NCBI GenBank assembly: GCA_033852115.1
Contig: JAWSVE010000008.1
Coordinates: forward strand, 434,001-498,000
Reading direction: 5' to 3'
DNA length: 64,000 nucleotides
From: JAWSVE01 sp033852115
GTDB taxonomy: Bacteria > Pseudomonadota > Gammaproteobacteria > Pseudomonadales > Cellvibrionaceae
A program made the position numbers and the translations under genes. A model generated the notes under the pieces. That model saw only the letters and a program-made list of their open reading frames with translations, did not search any database and was not told the origin of the DNA. Within the stretch, counting starts at the first letter, position 1, and each line of letters begins with the position of its first letter. Positions 27,638-36,799 of this stretch are shown one piece after another.

Positions 27638-28600
27638 ATGACATTAAAAAACAATAATCTTCATGCAAGTTGGGTCTATCGTTTGATGCTCGCCATGGCG
27701 AGTTTGGTCTTGGCTGCTCATGTATCGGCTGCACCCTGTGATCGCGCCTGTGTACAAAGTAAGGTCACTCAAACTATCGATGCGATGGTCAATCATCGTC
27801 ACAGTGATATTAATTTCTTCGCATCAAAGTTACGCAGTACCCAGAATGGGGAGGTAACTCAACTGGGCGACGGTGTTTGGCAAACGATTACCAGCAAAGG
27901 TGGTTATCAACAAACGTTCATCGACCAAAGCCTGCAAGAGGCAACGTTTTTTGGTGTCTTTACCGAACAGCATGATGGCGTTGAAGAGCCACTGTTAATG
28001 GCCGTTCGTTTTCGTTTCAGTGATGGAGAGGTAACGGAACTGGAGCATTTGCTTTCTCGCCCGGATAAGCGAAATCGACTCATTCGAATAAGCCAGTTGA
28101 AAGCGCCCAATCCGATTTACGACGTGGTGCTGCCAGAAAGTGCACGTAGTTCACGAGATCAATTAGTTGCCGCCGCGCACGCGTACTTTGATGGCATTGC
28201 GAAGAGCACCGATGAGGGTGTGCCTATGCACCGAGAGTGTGTTCGGCGAGAAAATGGTGTGACTTTACTCAAAAATCAAAACCCAACCACGGAAGACTGT
28301 CCGATTGGCTTTCACCGTTTCAACTACATTACCGACATTCGTGACCGGCGCGTGTCAGTCGTCGATGAAGAGCGTGGGTTAGTGCTGGCCTGGGGAATTT
28401 TTGATATACCGGGCAATATCGAGGTGGCTCCTGGTCGCTTCGGGCCTTCTGACTTACCTAGCGATGGACCGCGTGTCGATAGTCGAAAGGTGCCGCGCAG
28501 CCTCTACATTGCTGAGTTATTCCGGGTAGTGGATGGCAAGATTCGAGACATAGACGCCATCATGTACAACCTGGATTTGGGCTTCAAAGCCGGTTGGTAA
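27638..28600 (+). CDS. Exported protein of unknown function (possibly DUF8021/NTF2-like)
   Basis: I choose ATG 27638 (GAAAGGGAAAC upstream, signal peptide directly after), giving 320 residues; an upstream extension of the frame overlaps the CocE-like gene. The signal peptide ends near HVSAAPC. The mature part contains AAHAYFDGIAKSTDEGVPMH, a His-Arg-Glu-Cys segment (MHRECVRREN) and WGIFDIPG. The arrangement recalls DUF8021 proteins, but that is a weak recollection. It probably forms an operon with the CocE-like gene, 25 bases upstream. Confidence 0.65.
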   Translation: MTLKNNNLHASWVYRLMLAMASLVLAAHVSAAPCDRACVQSKVTQTIDAMVNHRHSDINFFASKLRSTQNGEVTQLGDGVWQTITSKGGYQQTFIDQSLQEATFFGVFTEQHDGVEEPLLMAVRFRFSDGEVTELEHLLSRPDKRNRLIRISQLKAPNPIYDVVLPESARSSRDQLVAAAHAYFDGIAKSTDEGVPMHRECVRRENGVTLLKNQNPTTEDCPIGFHRFNYITDIRDRRVSVVDEERGLVLAWGIFDIPGNIEVAPGRFGPSDLPSDGPRVDSRKVPRSLYIAELFRVVDGKIRDIDAIMYNLDLGFKAGW

Positions 28601-28769
28601 GCTCCTTGCAGCCACTTGAGCCCTGAGTGTTGAGGTCGGTTATAGCCTACTCCGGCCTTGACCCTTTGGGTTTATTTCCCTGATTTTCCCATAATTAGTT
28701 CAACATACTAATCAATTCTATTATCATGCCTTGCTCAAAAAATAACATGCAGCATGGGTTGATGAATTG

Positions 28770-30020
28770 ATGAAGCCAATCATTATTGCAGGTGCAGGCC
28801 CGGTAGGCCTTACCTTAGCTCTTCTTCTGAACCAACAAGGTAAATCGGTACTGGTGCTTGAAGCGGTTGATGAAATACAGCCGCTTGGTGTAGGCATTAA
28901 CTTGTTGCCCCATTCAGTTCGAGTGCTTTGCGGGTTGGGGCTAGAGCCAAAATTGGACGAAATCGCCATTCGCACTAGCGCGCTTCACTATTACAACAAA
29001 TTGGGTCAGCAAATTTGGGCTGAGCCACGTGGTTTGAATGCGGGCTATCACTTTCCACAGTTTTCTATTCATCGTGGCGAGCTGCAGATGATGCTATTGC
29101 GCGAAGCACGATTCAAATTGGGAGAAGAGCAGGTTCGCACTGGTTACAAATTGGATAGCTGGAAAGACACAGCTGATGGTATTGAAGCGACCTTTGAAAA
29201 AACAAATGGTGAACGTGAGGTCATTGAAGGAGCCTGTTTAATCGCTGCCGATGGTATTAAATCAACCGCCAGAAAAACCCTCTATCCTGATGAAGGCTCA
29301 CCTATCTACGGGGGCCGTATTTTGTGGCGCGGCGTCACCATCGATAAACCATTCCTTGATGGCAGTACCATGTTCATGGCAGGTCACCAAGATTGTAAAT
29401 TCGTCGCCTATCCATTGATGCCTGTTGGCGAAGATAAAGTCTTGATTAACTGGATTGCCGAATTGAGTGTTCCAGATTACGTGCAAAACGAGCAAGATTG
29501 GAACAAGGAAGTCTCAATTGATGTGTTTAGACCATCATTCGAAGATTGGGATTTTGGCTGGGTGAATGTGCCAAGCATTATTGACAATTGTGAGCATGTT
29601 TACGAATTCCCGCTATCTGATCGCGACCCGTTACCGCAATGGACATTTGGTAATATGACTCTCATTGGCGATGCCGCGCACCCGATGTACCCGATTGGAT
29701 CAAATGGTGCATCTCAGGGCATCCTGGACGCTGAAAAGTTAGCCGATGAATTTGCCAAGGGGGATGATCTAACCACAACTTTTGCCAATTATGAGAAAGA
29801 ACGTCGCCCGGCGACTGCAAACATCGTCTTACTTAACCGTAAAAACGGCCCAGAACAGGTGATGCAAATGGCCGAAGAACGGTCGCCCGACGGTTTCGAT
29901 CATATCCATGATGTGATTCCGCAAGCGGAGCTTGAAGAAGTCGCTGCGCGCTACAAACAAACCGCGGGCTTTAATATTGAAGCCGTCAACAAAGACGCTA
30001 AAGAAACTCAACCTAGCTAA
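28770..30020 (+). CDS. FAD-dependent monooxygenase (PHBH/UbiH family)
   Basis: The 416-residue flavoprotein has the N-terminal FAD fold IIIAGAGPVGLTLALLL (GxGxxG), a DG-type motif LIAADGIKSTARK, and the second FAD motif LIGDAAHPMYPIGSNGASQG. Group A monooxygenases of this kind hydroxylate aromatic rings or related substrates with NAD(P)H. It is cytosolic, with no signal peptide. The start at ATG 28770 directly follows an in-frame TTG. The DUF3237 gene begins two bases after its stop, so the two are translationally linked. Confidence 0.9.
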   Translation: MKPIIIAGAGPVGLTLALLLNQQGKSVLVLEAVDEIQPLGVGINLLPHSVRVLCGLGLEPKLDEIAIRTSALHYYNKLGQQIWAEPRGLNAGYHFPQFSIHRGELQMMLLREARFKLGEEQVRTGYKLDSWKDTADGIEATFEKTNGEREVIEGACLIAADGIKSTARKTLYPDEGSPIYGGRILWRGVTIDKPFLDGSTMFMAGHQDCKFVAYPLMPVGEDKVLINWIAELSVPDYVQNEQDWNKEVSIDVFRPSFEDWDFGWVNVPSIIDNCEHVYEFPLSDRDPLPQWTFGNMTLIGDAAHPMYPIGSNGASQGILDAEKLADEFAKGDDLTTTFANYEKERRPATANIVLLNRKNGPEQVMQMAEERSPDGFDHIHDVIPQAELEEVAARYKQTAGFNIEAVNKDAKETQPS

Positions 30021-30022
30021 CC

Positions 30023-30499
30023 ATGGACACCTTGACGACACCGGTACAACCGTCACTCGAACACTTTATTCGCGTTATGTTAGAGGTTGGAGCGCCGACA
30101 CAGATCGGTGAAACAGCCAACGGTATGCGTCGCTATGTGCCGATTCTTGGCGGCATATTTGAAGGCGAAGGTATACGGGGGAAGGTGCTAGCGGGCGGTG
30201 GCGATTGGCTGCTACAGCGGCAAGATGGTAGCACGTTGATTGATGCTCGATATTCTCTTGAAACAGACCACGGGCAGATTATCTATATTCAAGATCGTGG
30301 TTTTCGCCATGGGCCCGAACAAGTGATGGCAAGGCTCGCGGCTGGTGAGCCTGTTGACCCTAGCGAATATTATTTTCGTACCTCTGCAACCCTCGAGACC
30401 TCTGTACCGGAACTGATGTGGCTAAATCAAACACTATTTGTTGGCTCTGGTATGCGCAAAGCGGCTAATGTTATTGTAGATTTTTACATCACCGAATAA
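30023..30499 (+). CDS. DUF3237 family protein, cytosolic
   Basis: The 158-residue product matches DUF3237: IGETANGMRRYVPILGGIFE at the start, VLAGGGDWLLQRQDGS, DARYSLETDHGQIIYI and YYFRTSATLET towards the end. The family forms small beta-barrels of unproven function, often beside oxygenases. Its start overlaps the monooxygenase region by position (two-base gap), so co-expression is expected. No signal peptide is present, unlike the next gene. Confidence 0.85.
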   Translation: MDTLTTPVQPSLEHFIRVMLEVGAPTQIGETANGMRRYVPILGGIFEGEGIRGKVLAGGGDWLLQRQDGSTLIDARYSLETDHGQIIYIQDRGFRHGPEQVMARLAAGEPVDPSEYYFRTSATLETSVPELMWLNQTLFVGSGMRKAANVIVDFYITE

Positions 30500-30559
30500 A
30501 TTCTTCTGACGGGCGTCAATCAGTTCTACGTTCGCTATTTTAATAAAAAGGGAATACCG

Positions 30560-31123
30560 ATGTTTAAATCATGCAGTGTTTTAGTGAAGACCTTATTTTT
30601 ACTACTTTCCACGGTTGGTTTTACGATGAATAGCTCAGCAGATACCTGGCAAAAACCGGATGTAAAAATCCCTACCACTGAGTTGGTAATGGACTTGAAA
30701 GTGCTCATTGGTGCGCCGGTTCGAGTGGGCCCTAGTGATGCGGGAATGCGTCAATTCATTCCCATTACTGGGGGTGAATTTGAAGGCCAACACTTGGATG
30801 GTGCGAAAATCAGCGGTGAAGTGATACCGGGCGGTGCAGATTGGCAGCTGGTTAGACCAGATGGTGTGCTTGAAGTCAAAGCGATTTATGCGATTAAAAC
30901 CGCTGATGGCGCTGTGATTGAAGTCGATAACCGAGGGCTGGTTGCCTCTGTCGCGGCGGATGAGGAAAAAAACATGCCCGCCTCACGTTATGTTCGTACA
31001 ACGCCAACGTTTAAAGCCCCTAAGGGCCAGTACGAATGGCTTAATCAGCGTGTCTTTACAGGGACAATCACGCCATCACCCAAAGGTGATTTTGTGCAAA
31101 TTAGAGTGTTTGTGATTCACTGA
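30560..31123 (+). CDS. DUF3237 family protein, exported
   Basis: This 187-residue paralogue has a signal peptide (FTMNSSADTW, cleavage near residue 27), then the DUF3237 domain: GPSDAGMRQFIPITGGEFEG, VIPGGADWQLVRPDG, KAIYAIKTADGAVIEV and RYVRTTPTFKAP. A cytosolic and an exported version in one operon is notable. AAAGGGAA precedes the ATG. The response-regulator gene is convergent downstream. Confidence 0.83.
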   Translation: MFKSCSVLVKTLFLLLSTVGFTMNSSADTWQKPDVKIPTTELVMDLKVLIGAPVRVGPSDAGMRQFIPITGGEFEGQHLDGAKISGEVIPGGADWQLVRPDGVLEVKAIYAIKTADGAVIEVDNRGLVASVAADEEKNMPASRYVRTTPTFKAPKGQYEWLNQRVFTGTITPSPKGDFVQIRVFVIH

Positions 31124-31180
31124 TCAGCGAATTAATTCATCACCAGGCGCGCGCTATCAAGCCGCCTGATCTAAAAACCG

Positions 31181-31846
31181 CTAATGAGGCCGGTCAATTA
31201 GGCCCAGCTGCATCGCTTCAAATACAGCCTGGCCTCGCGAGTTCACCGATAGTTTTCGATAGATGTGCTTAACATGCGATGTCACTGTGTGGGTCGACAT
31301 GGTCAGCATGTTGCCAATCTCTGCGTAGGTAAAGCCTTTCGCCACTAAGTTCAATACTTCTTCTTCGCGTGAAGTTAATTTTGGCGCTTCATCATCGCCG
31401 TTGTTGTCAGTGGGGGCGCGAAACCGTTTGAGCAGATGACGGGCAATGCTTGGGCTAATTGGTGAGCCACCGTCTAATAGTTGTCGTATTGAATTGAGAA
31501 TATGATTTGCTTCATGATCTTTGAGCAAATATCCCGACGCGCCGGCTTCAATGGCCGATACCACATGCTTTTCATCGCCAAAAATAGTGATGACAACGAT
31601 TTCAGATTTAGGTGATAAAGCCTGGGTTTCCTTAATGAGATCTATGCCACTTCCGTCAGGCAACCCCAAGTCCACCAGCAATACTCGTGGCTTAGTGTCT
31701 GCGATTAGCTGTCTCGCTTCGGCGCAATTTTGCGCGACACCACTCAGGTGAAATTCATTGGAGCGGAAAATCACTTCAGCCAAGCGTTCGCGAGTTGCTT
31801 GGTTGTCTTCCACTATAGCAACCGTTGGCGTTTCCGTGTCATTCAT
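31181..31846 (-). CDS. NarL/FixJ-type response regulator
   Basis: The 221-residue protein has a receiver domain (about 8-125) with the phospho-acceptor in LLVDLGLPDGSG (Asp59), the conserved Thr/Lys region (VVITIFGD, GYLLKD), and a LuxR-type helix-turn-helix (about 150-215: LTSREEEVLNLVAKGFTYAE). The likely partner is the HisKA_3-type kinase at 39315-41171, because no other histidine kinase lies in the window. The pair flanks a block of surface-protein genes. It is divergent from the barrel gene at 32050. Confidence 0.93.
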   Translation of the reverse strand: MNDTETPTVAIVEDNQATRERLAEVIFRSNEFHLSGVAQNCAEARQLIADTKPRVLLVDLGLPDGSGIDLIKETQALSPKSEIVVITIFGDEKHVVSAIEAGASGYLLKDHEANHILNSIRQLLDGGSPISPSIARHLLKRFRAPTDNNGDDEAPKLTSREEEVLNLVAKGFTYAEIGNMLTMSTHTVTSHVKHIYRKLSVNSRGQAVFEAMQLGLIDRPH

Positions 31847-31959
31847 GGTTGGGCATTCCTATATAGTCAATCGCCTATAGCGTGGTTGCTTCACAGTTGA
31901 CGGCCGATAGGGCCATACATTGAGGTGCTAGCTTGCGTTAAATGGTGCCGTTAAGCCAT

Positions 31960-31975
31960 CCCCTATATGGGGGAT
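31960..31975 (+). promoter_or_regulatory. Putative activator site upstream of the barrel operon
   Basis: CCCCTATATGGGGGAT lies in the divergent region between the response regulator and the barrel gene. The same motif occurs twice upstream of 36800. Here a TAACTT box (31998-32003) begins 23 bases after the end of the motif, so the motif would abut a poor -35 region, as at an activator-dependent promoter. Binding by the response regulator is inference. Confidence 0.5.
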
Positions 31976-32049
31976 AGGACTATCGCTTTACGACCGCTAA
32001 CTTATCCGCTTATGAGGGACTTATTATCTCTGAGAGTGCGAGGAATGCA

Positions 32050-34143
32050 ATGAATGGGGCGGAAAAGGGTACTATGACTAGGAAGAGGCTGTTGGTTTGT
32101 GGGCTGATGAGTGGATTGGCTGCATGGACATCTGTTGTGGATGCAGGGTTTATTGAGCCGTTGTCATTTCAACAGGGCGAATGGATAAGCGCTGCTACAT
32201 CGATACGATTTCGTGTGGTTGATGACTCCGATGTGAAAGCCGAGCGGTTGGCGTTTTTTATTGGTGGGCGTGACGTAACAGCGTTGATTCGTCAGGAAGC
32301 GCTAGATGAATTTCTTTACCCCTCAAGCGACCTGCCTTTGCCGAAGGGGGAGCAGTCGCTCTTGGTCTATGCCATTACTCAGGACGGTCAGTGGCAGGTT
32401 ATTGCAGAGTTACCGCTTAATGTTTTAACTCGCGGCGGCTTTGAAACGGCTGAAGTTCGCGTCACCGGCGATGTCACAGAAAGTTCTCAGTTTTCCAGTC
32501 GCGCGAAAGGTGACGCTCAACCCACTGATCCAGACACCTATCATCACTTGTCAGGTAACTTTGGGGTGTCGACCCGGCACACCCGCGCAGATTGGGAAAT
32601 TCGCAGCAATGCGAATATCGTTAGTACTAGCGAGCGAGAGCAAGCGCTGCGTTTTAATGAGCTTGACAATGAGGCTCCCAAAACCGACCTTTCTGACTAT
32701 TTAGTTGAAGTTCAAAAAAATAATACCTTGCTTGCTGTAGGGCATGTTAGCTACGGCAACAACCCGCTCTTGGTAAGTGGCATTTCAAATCGCGGTGTTG
32801 TAGCGAGAACCAAATTGTTGGGCGTTGATGTTTCGGTAACAAGCCAGAGCGGACAAACCATTACGGGCTACAATAATATTTTAGGTACTAAAAATTATAG
32901 CGAAAATAGTATCCAGGCAACGACATTCGGTTACGACCTGCTATCTAACAACCTCGGTTCTTTGCGCGCCGAGTTGAGTTATCTCACGGCAGAAATTACG
33001 TCAGATTTAGGATTTAATATTGGTGAGGTAGCCGACGCGGAAAAAAGCCAGGGCTACGGTTTGGTGGTTTCGGGGCAATCTGCCTCCGGGGCATTGCGTG
33101 TCAATCTTAGCTACGCTAACAGTCGTTATGAAAACCCCAATGACCCTTTTCTGTCCCAGGGGGATGATCTTGTTGAGTCTCTCGAAACGAAAGACGACGC
33201 CTATAGTGCGTCTCTTGACTGGTCTTTTCTACAGCCAAATTATGAAACTGGTTCGAATTCGAATCTGACCCTGAGTTTTAAACAAGAAGAGACCGATCCC
33301 CTGTACAAAAGTGTCGGCGCGTTTGTGAATGCCGATACCCGAAGTCGTGTGATATCGTTGAGTGGTCAGTTAGGGCATGTATCACTTCAGTTGGCAACAA
33401 ATGAAAGTCGAGATAACTTAGATGACCTCGACACGGTATTGACGACAGTGACCAAAAATAATTCAATTAATCTGAATATGCCTGTTAGTGCGTTTAGTGA
33501 GGATCCCAAAGTCTACTTACCAAGTAACGTTGGTTATAGTCTAACTCGAATTCATCAATACGGTGATAACCTGCCGGTCGGTTTTGATCCCAATTCCCAC
33601 ATTCCAGATCAATTTAATATCAGCCATAACCTTAACTTTAATTGGCAGATTGGTATGACCAGTATTGGGTATACCTTCAGTTGGTCTGATCAAGATAATC
33701 GTCAGCCCGGGCGAGCGGAAGCAGACTTTCGCGATATCAATCATGGTATTTCTATAAACACCCAAATAGCGTCGACGGTTAATTTGGGGCTCACTTTGGG
33801 GAAGGTTGCTTCGAACGATTTCGAGCAATCCCTCAAGCGTTACAACGACACGGCCAGTCTCAACCTGGGTTGGCAAATGACCAACAATTTATCATTGAGT
33901 GGCAACTACAGTTACTCAGAATCTGAAGACTCACAAAATTTTAATGATGCTGAAAATTACTCTATGCAAACCCAGCTGTCCTATCAATTTACTATCCCGA
34001 GCTTTGGTGGCCACAGCATGCCAGCGCAGATGTATTTAAGACATTCGCTGAATGATAATTACAGTATCGATAATCAATTTCTATTTGAAAGTAGTGGACG
34101 AAACTGGTCGACCCATGGCGGTCTTTCGATCAGCTTATTTTAA
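32050..34143 (+). CDS. Outer-membrane beta-barrel protein of unknown family
   Basis: The 697-residue product has a signal peptide (MTRKRLLVCGLMSGL to VVDAGF, cleavage about residue 34) and a short N-terminal beta domain (residues 35-140). Most of the rest is alternating hydrophobic beta strands rich in Asn, Ser and Tyr (for example SIGYTFSWSDQDNRQ and LSLSGNYSYSESE) and ends in GLSISLF with terminal Phe, the usual outer-membrane insertion signal. The ATG at 32074 is a possible alternative start. The next gene follows after 11 bases. Function is unknown; an export pore or adhesin anchor are guesses. Confidence 0.72.
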   Translation: MNGAEKGTMTRKRLLVCGLMSGLAAWTSVVDAGFIEPLSFQQGEWISAATSIRFRVVDDSDVKAERLAFFIGGRDVTALIRQEALDEFLYPSSDLPLPKGEQSLLVYAITQDGQWQVIAELPLNVLTRGGFETAEVRVTGDVTESSQFSSRAKGDAQPTDPDTYHHLSGNFGVSTRHTRADWEIRSNANIVSTSEREQALRFNELDNEAPKTDLSDYLVEVQKNNTLLAVGHVSYGNNPLLVSGISNRGVVARTKLLGVDVSVTSQSGQTITGYNNILGTKNYSENSIQATTFGYDLLSNNLGSLRAELSYLTAEITSDLGFNIGEVADAEKSQGYGLVVSGQSASGALRVNLSYANSRYENPNDPFLSQGDDLVESLETKDDAYSASLDWSFLQPNYETGSNSNLTLSFKQEETDPLYKSVGAFVNADTRSRVISLSGQLGHVSLQLATNESRDNLDDLDTVLTTVTKNNSINLNMPVSAFSEDPKVYLPSNVGYSLTRIHQYGDNLPVGFDPNSHIPDQFNISHNLNFNWQIGMTSIGYTFSWSDQDNRQPGRAEADFRDINHGISINTQIASTVNLGLTLGKVASNDFEQSLKRYNDTASLNLGWQMTNNLSLSGNYSYSESEDSQNFNDAENYSMQTQLSYQFTIPSFGGHSMPAQMYLRHSLNDNYSIDNQFLFESSGRNWSTHGGLSISLF

Positions 34144-34154
34144 GGAGTCATGCA

Positions 34155-35438
34155 ATGATTAATGTAAAATCCACAACAAAAAACCTAAGGGTTTATCTCG
34201 CATGGCTAATTGTATCCGCTCTAGTCAGTGCTGAGGTTGGCGCTGTGTCTGGCGTCAATCCATCGGGTGTTAACGTTAGCCATACGGGAGTAACAACGGT
34301 ATTTTTAACCTTTCAAAATATTGGTGCTAACGAGGTGCCGGTTGAAGCGTTTTGGTGTAGCGAAGTGACCTCGACGGGTGTGAGTGCCTTTAATCCTTGT
34401 GTGCCAGGGACCTTGTTGGGGAATCTCCCGGCGCGGAATAATTTGGCACAAACGAGTGGTACAGGCGGTGTTAACAACTTAACGGATATTATGACGATCC
34501 CTGCCTCGGTTACACGCAAGGCATTTCAGTTAGCGCAACAAAGCAGCAATGGCAGCTTCTACTACGTCCGACGTTTTAACGATGGTCTAACGGATGCCTA
34601 TGTGACGGTTACATGTCGGCTCGCAGGTGGCGGGGCACGATCTCCGCTCGCGTTAACGGATGTTCGGATTGAGTTTGACGCTCAAGAAGGTATGAGGCCT
34701 GTGTATTTTTTATCTCAGGAAGATGCTGTCCCCGCTATTAAGGCGTCCATTAAATACAATGGCACGGGTCGTTTTAAAGGGCGTTGGGAAGTCGTTATGC
34801 CTGGCGACCCCGAGCCATCAGCCTTAGATTTATTCACCGAGGCAACGCTTCCCGTTGAGCAACGACAAGCACAGCGTCAATACACCGTCTTATCGCACTT
34901 TGATGTATTTCTTCCTCCATCGGGTGAATTTACTCTCTCTGGGCCGAATCCATCACAAATACCCAAAGATATAGACGGACCATATAAAATATTACTGCGT
35001 GTGGAGGCAACGGCCGATAAAGAGGGTAATTCGAATACGTTGAGTGGTGTCGCCAACTCCGGTGGCGTTGCTGGTTTTCCCATGCCGGTGTTACGTTATT
35101 TTGTAGGTAGTGGGGACTCGATCGATGGTTTCGAAACTCGCCGTAACGCAAAAACGTTATTAGTGTTATCCCCTTCACCCGCGTTAGTGACAACCTCAGA
35201 TCAATCAACTGTTTTTAGCTGGCAGCCAGTCCAAGAAGCCCAGCTTTACGAATTGCAAGTGAAGTCGGAGCAAGGTGTTGTATTATCTGCAATCGTCAAG
35301 GAGGGGGCTTATCAATATGTCGCACCGCCCTGGCACATAGTCTCTGGCTTTGGTGCGATGAAGTGGCAAGTGAAAGCACTCAACACATCGGGCCGCGTCA
35401 TTGCAGAAAGTGATTGGCGAGAAATAACCGTCGAATAA
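34155..35438 (+). CDS. Secreted protein of unknown function, partner of the barrel protein
   Basis: The 427-residue protein has a signal peptide (IVSALVSAEVGAVSG, cleavage about residue 30) and an all-beta composition: an early domain (about 35-160) with three Cys, a middle domain containing DVRIEFDAQEG and FDVFLPPSGEFTLSG, and a C-terminal fibronectin-III-like domain (VFSWQPVQEAQLYELQVKSE). It is cotranscribed with the barrel gene, with AAGGAG upstream of the ATG. I do not recognise the family. Confidence 0.7.
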   Translation: MINVKSTTKNLRVYLAWLIVSALVSAEVGAVSGVNPSGVNVSHTGVTTVFLTFQNIGANEVPVEAFWCSEVTSTGVSAFNPCVPGTLLGNLPARNNLAQTSGTGGVNNLTDIMTIPASVTRKAFQLAQQSSNGSFYYVRRFNDGLTDAYVTVTCRLAGGGARSPLALTDVRIEFDAQEGMRPVYFLSQEDAVPAIKASIKYNGTGRFKGRWEVVMPGDPEPSALDLFTEATLPVEQRQAQRQYTVLSHFDVFLPPSGEFTLSGPNPSQIPKDIDGPYKILLRVEATADKEGNSNTLSGVANSGGVAGFPMPVLRYFVGSGDSIDGFETRRNAKTLLVLSPSPALVTTSDQSTVFSWQPVQEAQLYELQVKSEQGVVLSAIVKEGAYQYVAPPWHIVSGFGAMKWQVKALNTSGRVIAESDWREITVE

Positions 35439-35455
35439 CTTGCTATTTAGCAATT

Positions 35456-35482
35456 AAAAAAAGCCACAGTGTGGCTTTTTTT
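35456..35482. terminator. Bidirectional terminator
   Basis: AAAAAAAGCCACA followed by GTGTGGCTTTTTTT forms a perfect stem with A and T tails, placed between two convergent genes. Confidence 0.88.
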
Positions 35483-35543
35483 GTGTCCGTACTAAAGAGA
35501 TTTAATTCGCAATGAGTTTGTCTTTATAGAAGACGTGCTGCGG

Positions 35544-36614
35544 TTATCTACTAAGGACGTTATTAATGTCCTGTAAGCTATACCCAGAATATTGTAGTGC
35601 TTGACGAATTGTTTGCTCATCAGCTCGGTAGATGTTTTTACAAATTTCGTAAGACGCTTGAAAGGAGATATTGAACTCGGACTTAAGTGCTTTCAATGTC
35701 TCGTTGAGCGGGTAGCCAACGCGTTTAAGCAGTGATGCGCTGTTAGTGCACCTGGATGTAGTGCAGTTCGTCGTATCGATTGCGACATTCGCGCGTTTCA
35801 GCACAGAAACAAGCTGCATTGCATTGGGGTTATAGGCGGTTTTAATCGCTTGTACAATTTTTTCTGGGTTACTTTCAATGCTTTGGAGCGCCGACGGTAT
35901 TTGGGCTAATGGGTAGTTGGCACTCTTTAACCAAATCGCCGTTTGCGACGCTGAGCCGCGAAAGAGTGCCTTAGCAATTTTCGCGGATGTTTGCGGTGAG
36001 GCACGCAAAGCTTGGTTACAGGCTAAGATTATGTCGCTTGCGGGATACCCTTCTGCTTTGAGCGTGCTGGCAATGCTTTGAGTGGAGGCGTTATAAACGC
36101 GTTGTAGAGCGCCTGCGATGTCTCCAATGCCATGCCTAGAACTCATCAACAGTTTTGTGGTTTGCTCTGCATTTAGCGTGTATTGCGACTTCAAAACACG
36201 CGCAATATCGATAGCGCTGCGCCCCTGGCGTGTCCAATCAGTCGTTAGCGCTTGCGGACTAGTGGCGCTATCCAATGCTGAATCGATGCATTTTACTGAG
36301 ACCAGTTTTTTCGGTGGGGTGTGAAGCCCTCGATGCGGACTGGATTGGTTGGTAGGAATCAGTAATGGTCGCCCGCCTTGAAAAATGACTTCCAGTGATT
36401 GCCTGCCAATATTCTCCACTCGCAGTGTATCGACTTGATTGATGTTTCTCGTTTCACCAGTAGAGAGTGACAGTGTTCTTTGGGGATTACTGGAGCCATT
36501 GGAAAACTCATATTTGAGTCTACACTCATTGGCTGCGGAGGTACTCCCGCTTGCTAGCAACACCGCAACAAACAACGGGTGAAACCTGGTAGATAGTGAT
36601 TTCCGCGCGGTCAT
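35544..36614 (-). CDS. Exported helical-repeat protein, smaller paralogue
   Basis: The 356-residue protein has a signal peptide (cleavage at STSAANECR). An N-domain follows (about 28-112) that begins NECRLKYEF and ends LVSVKCID, with two Cys likely bonded. The C-terminal part is helical and built of 44-residue units that start GYPASDI, NYPLAQI and GYPLNET. The N-domain and repeat plan match the product of the divergent gene at 36800, so the two are paralogues. No catalytic motif is visible. A role as a surface or periplasmic scaffold is inference. Confidence 0.75.
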   Translation of the reverse strand: MTARKSLSTRFHPLFVAVLLASGSTSAANECRLKYEFSNGSSNPQRTLSLSTGETRNINQVDTLRVENIGRQSLEVIFQGGRPLLIPTNQSSPHRGLHTPPKKLVSVKCIDSALDSATSPQALTTDWTRQGRSAIDIARVLKSQYTLNAEQTTKLLMSSRHGIGDIAGALQRVYNASTQSIASTLKAEGYPASDIILACNQALRASPQTSAKIAKALFRGSASQTAIWLKSANYPLAQIPSALQSIESNPEKIVQAIKTAYNPNAMQLVSVLKRANVAIDTTNCTTSRCTNSASLLKRVGYPLNETLKALKSEFNISFQASYEICKNIYRADEQTIRQALQYSGYSLQDINNVLSR

Positions 36615-36685
36615 GTAACGGTTTCCTCAACTGTGATATAGCCATTTATACAGAGAGCATACGCATGTTGTGGAGTGACCCATAT

Positions 36686-36734
36686 CACCTAAATAGGGGA
36701 TGCCCAAAAGGGCTCTGTCCCTTGTTTGGGGGAT
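36686..36734. promoter_or_regulatory. Two putative operator sites in the divergent helical-repeat promoter
   Basis: CACCTAAATAGGGGAT (36686-36701) and CCCTTGTTTGGGGGAT (36719-36734) repeat the motif found at 31960-31975. They are 33 bases apart, about three helical turns. The second ends 23 bases before a TATGAT box (36757-36762), the same geometry as at the barrel promoter. The region lies between the divergent paralogue genes and could serve both. Confidence 0.5.
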
Positions 36735-36799
36735 ATCAGCACTGCCGCGGGCTGTTTATGATTCTTAACGTTGTAAAAACACACGTTAAGGAGACTACC

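Noticed and set aside
36596..36799. N-terminal extension of the large helical-repeat protein
   Set aside because: The extra codons cross the divergent promoter and operator sites; ATG 36800 has AAGGAG and a signal peptide directly after it.
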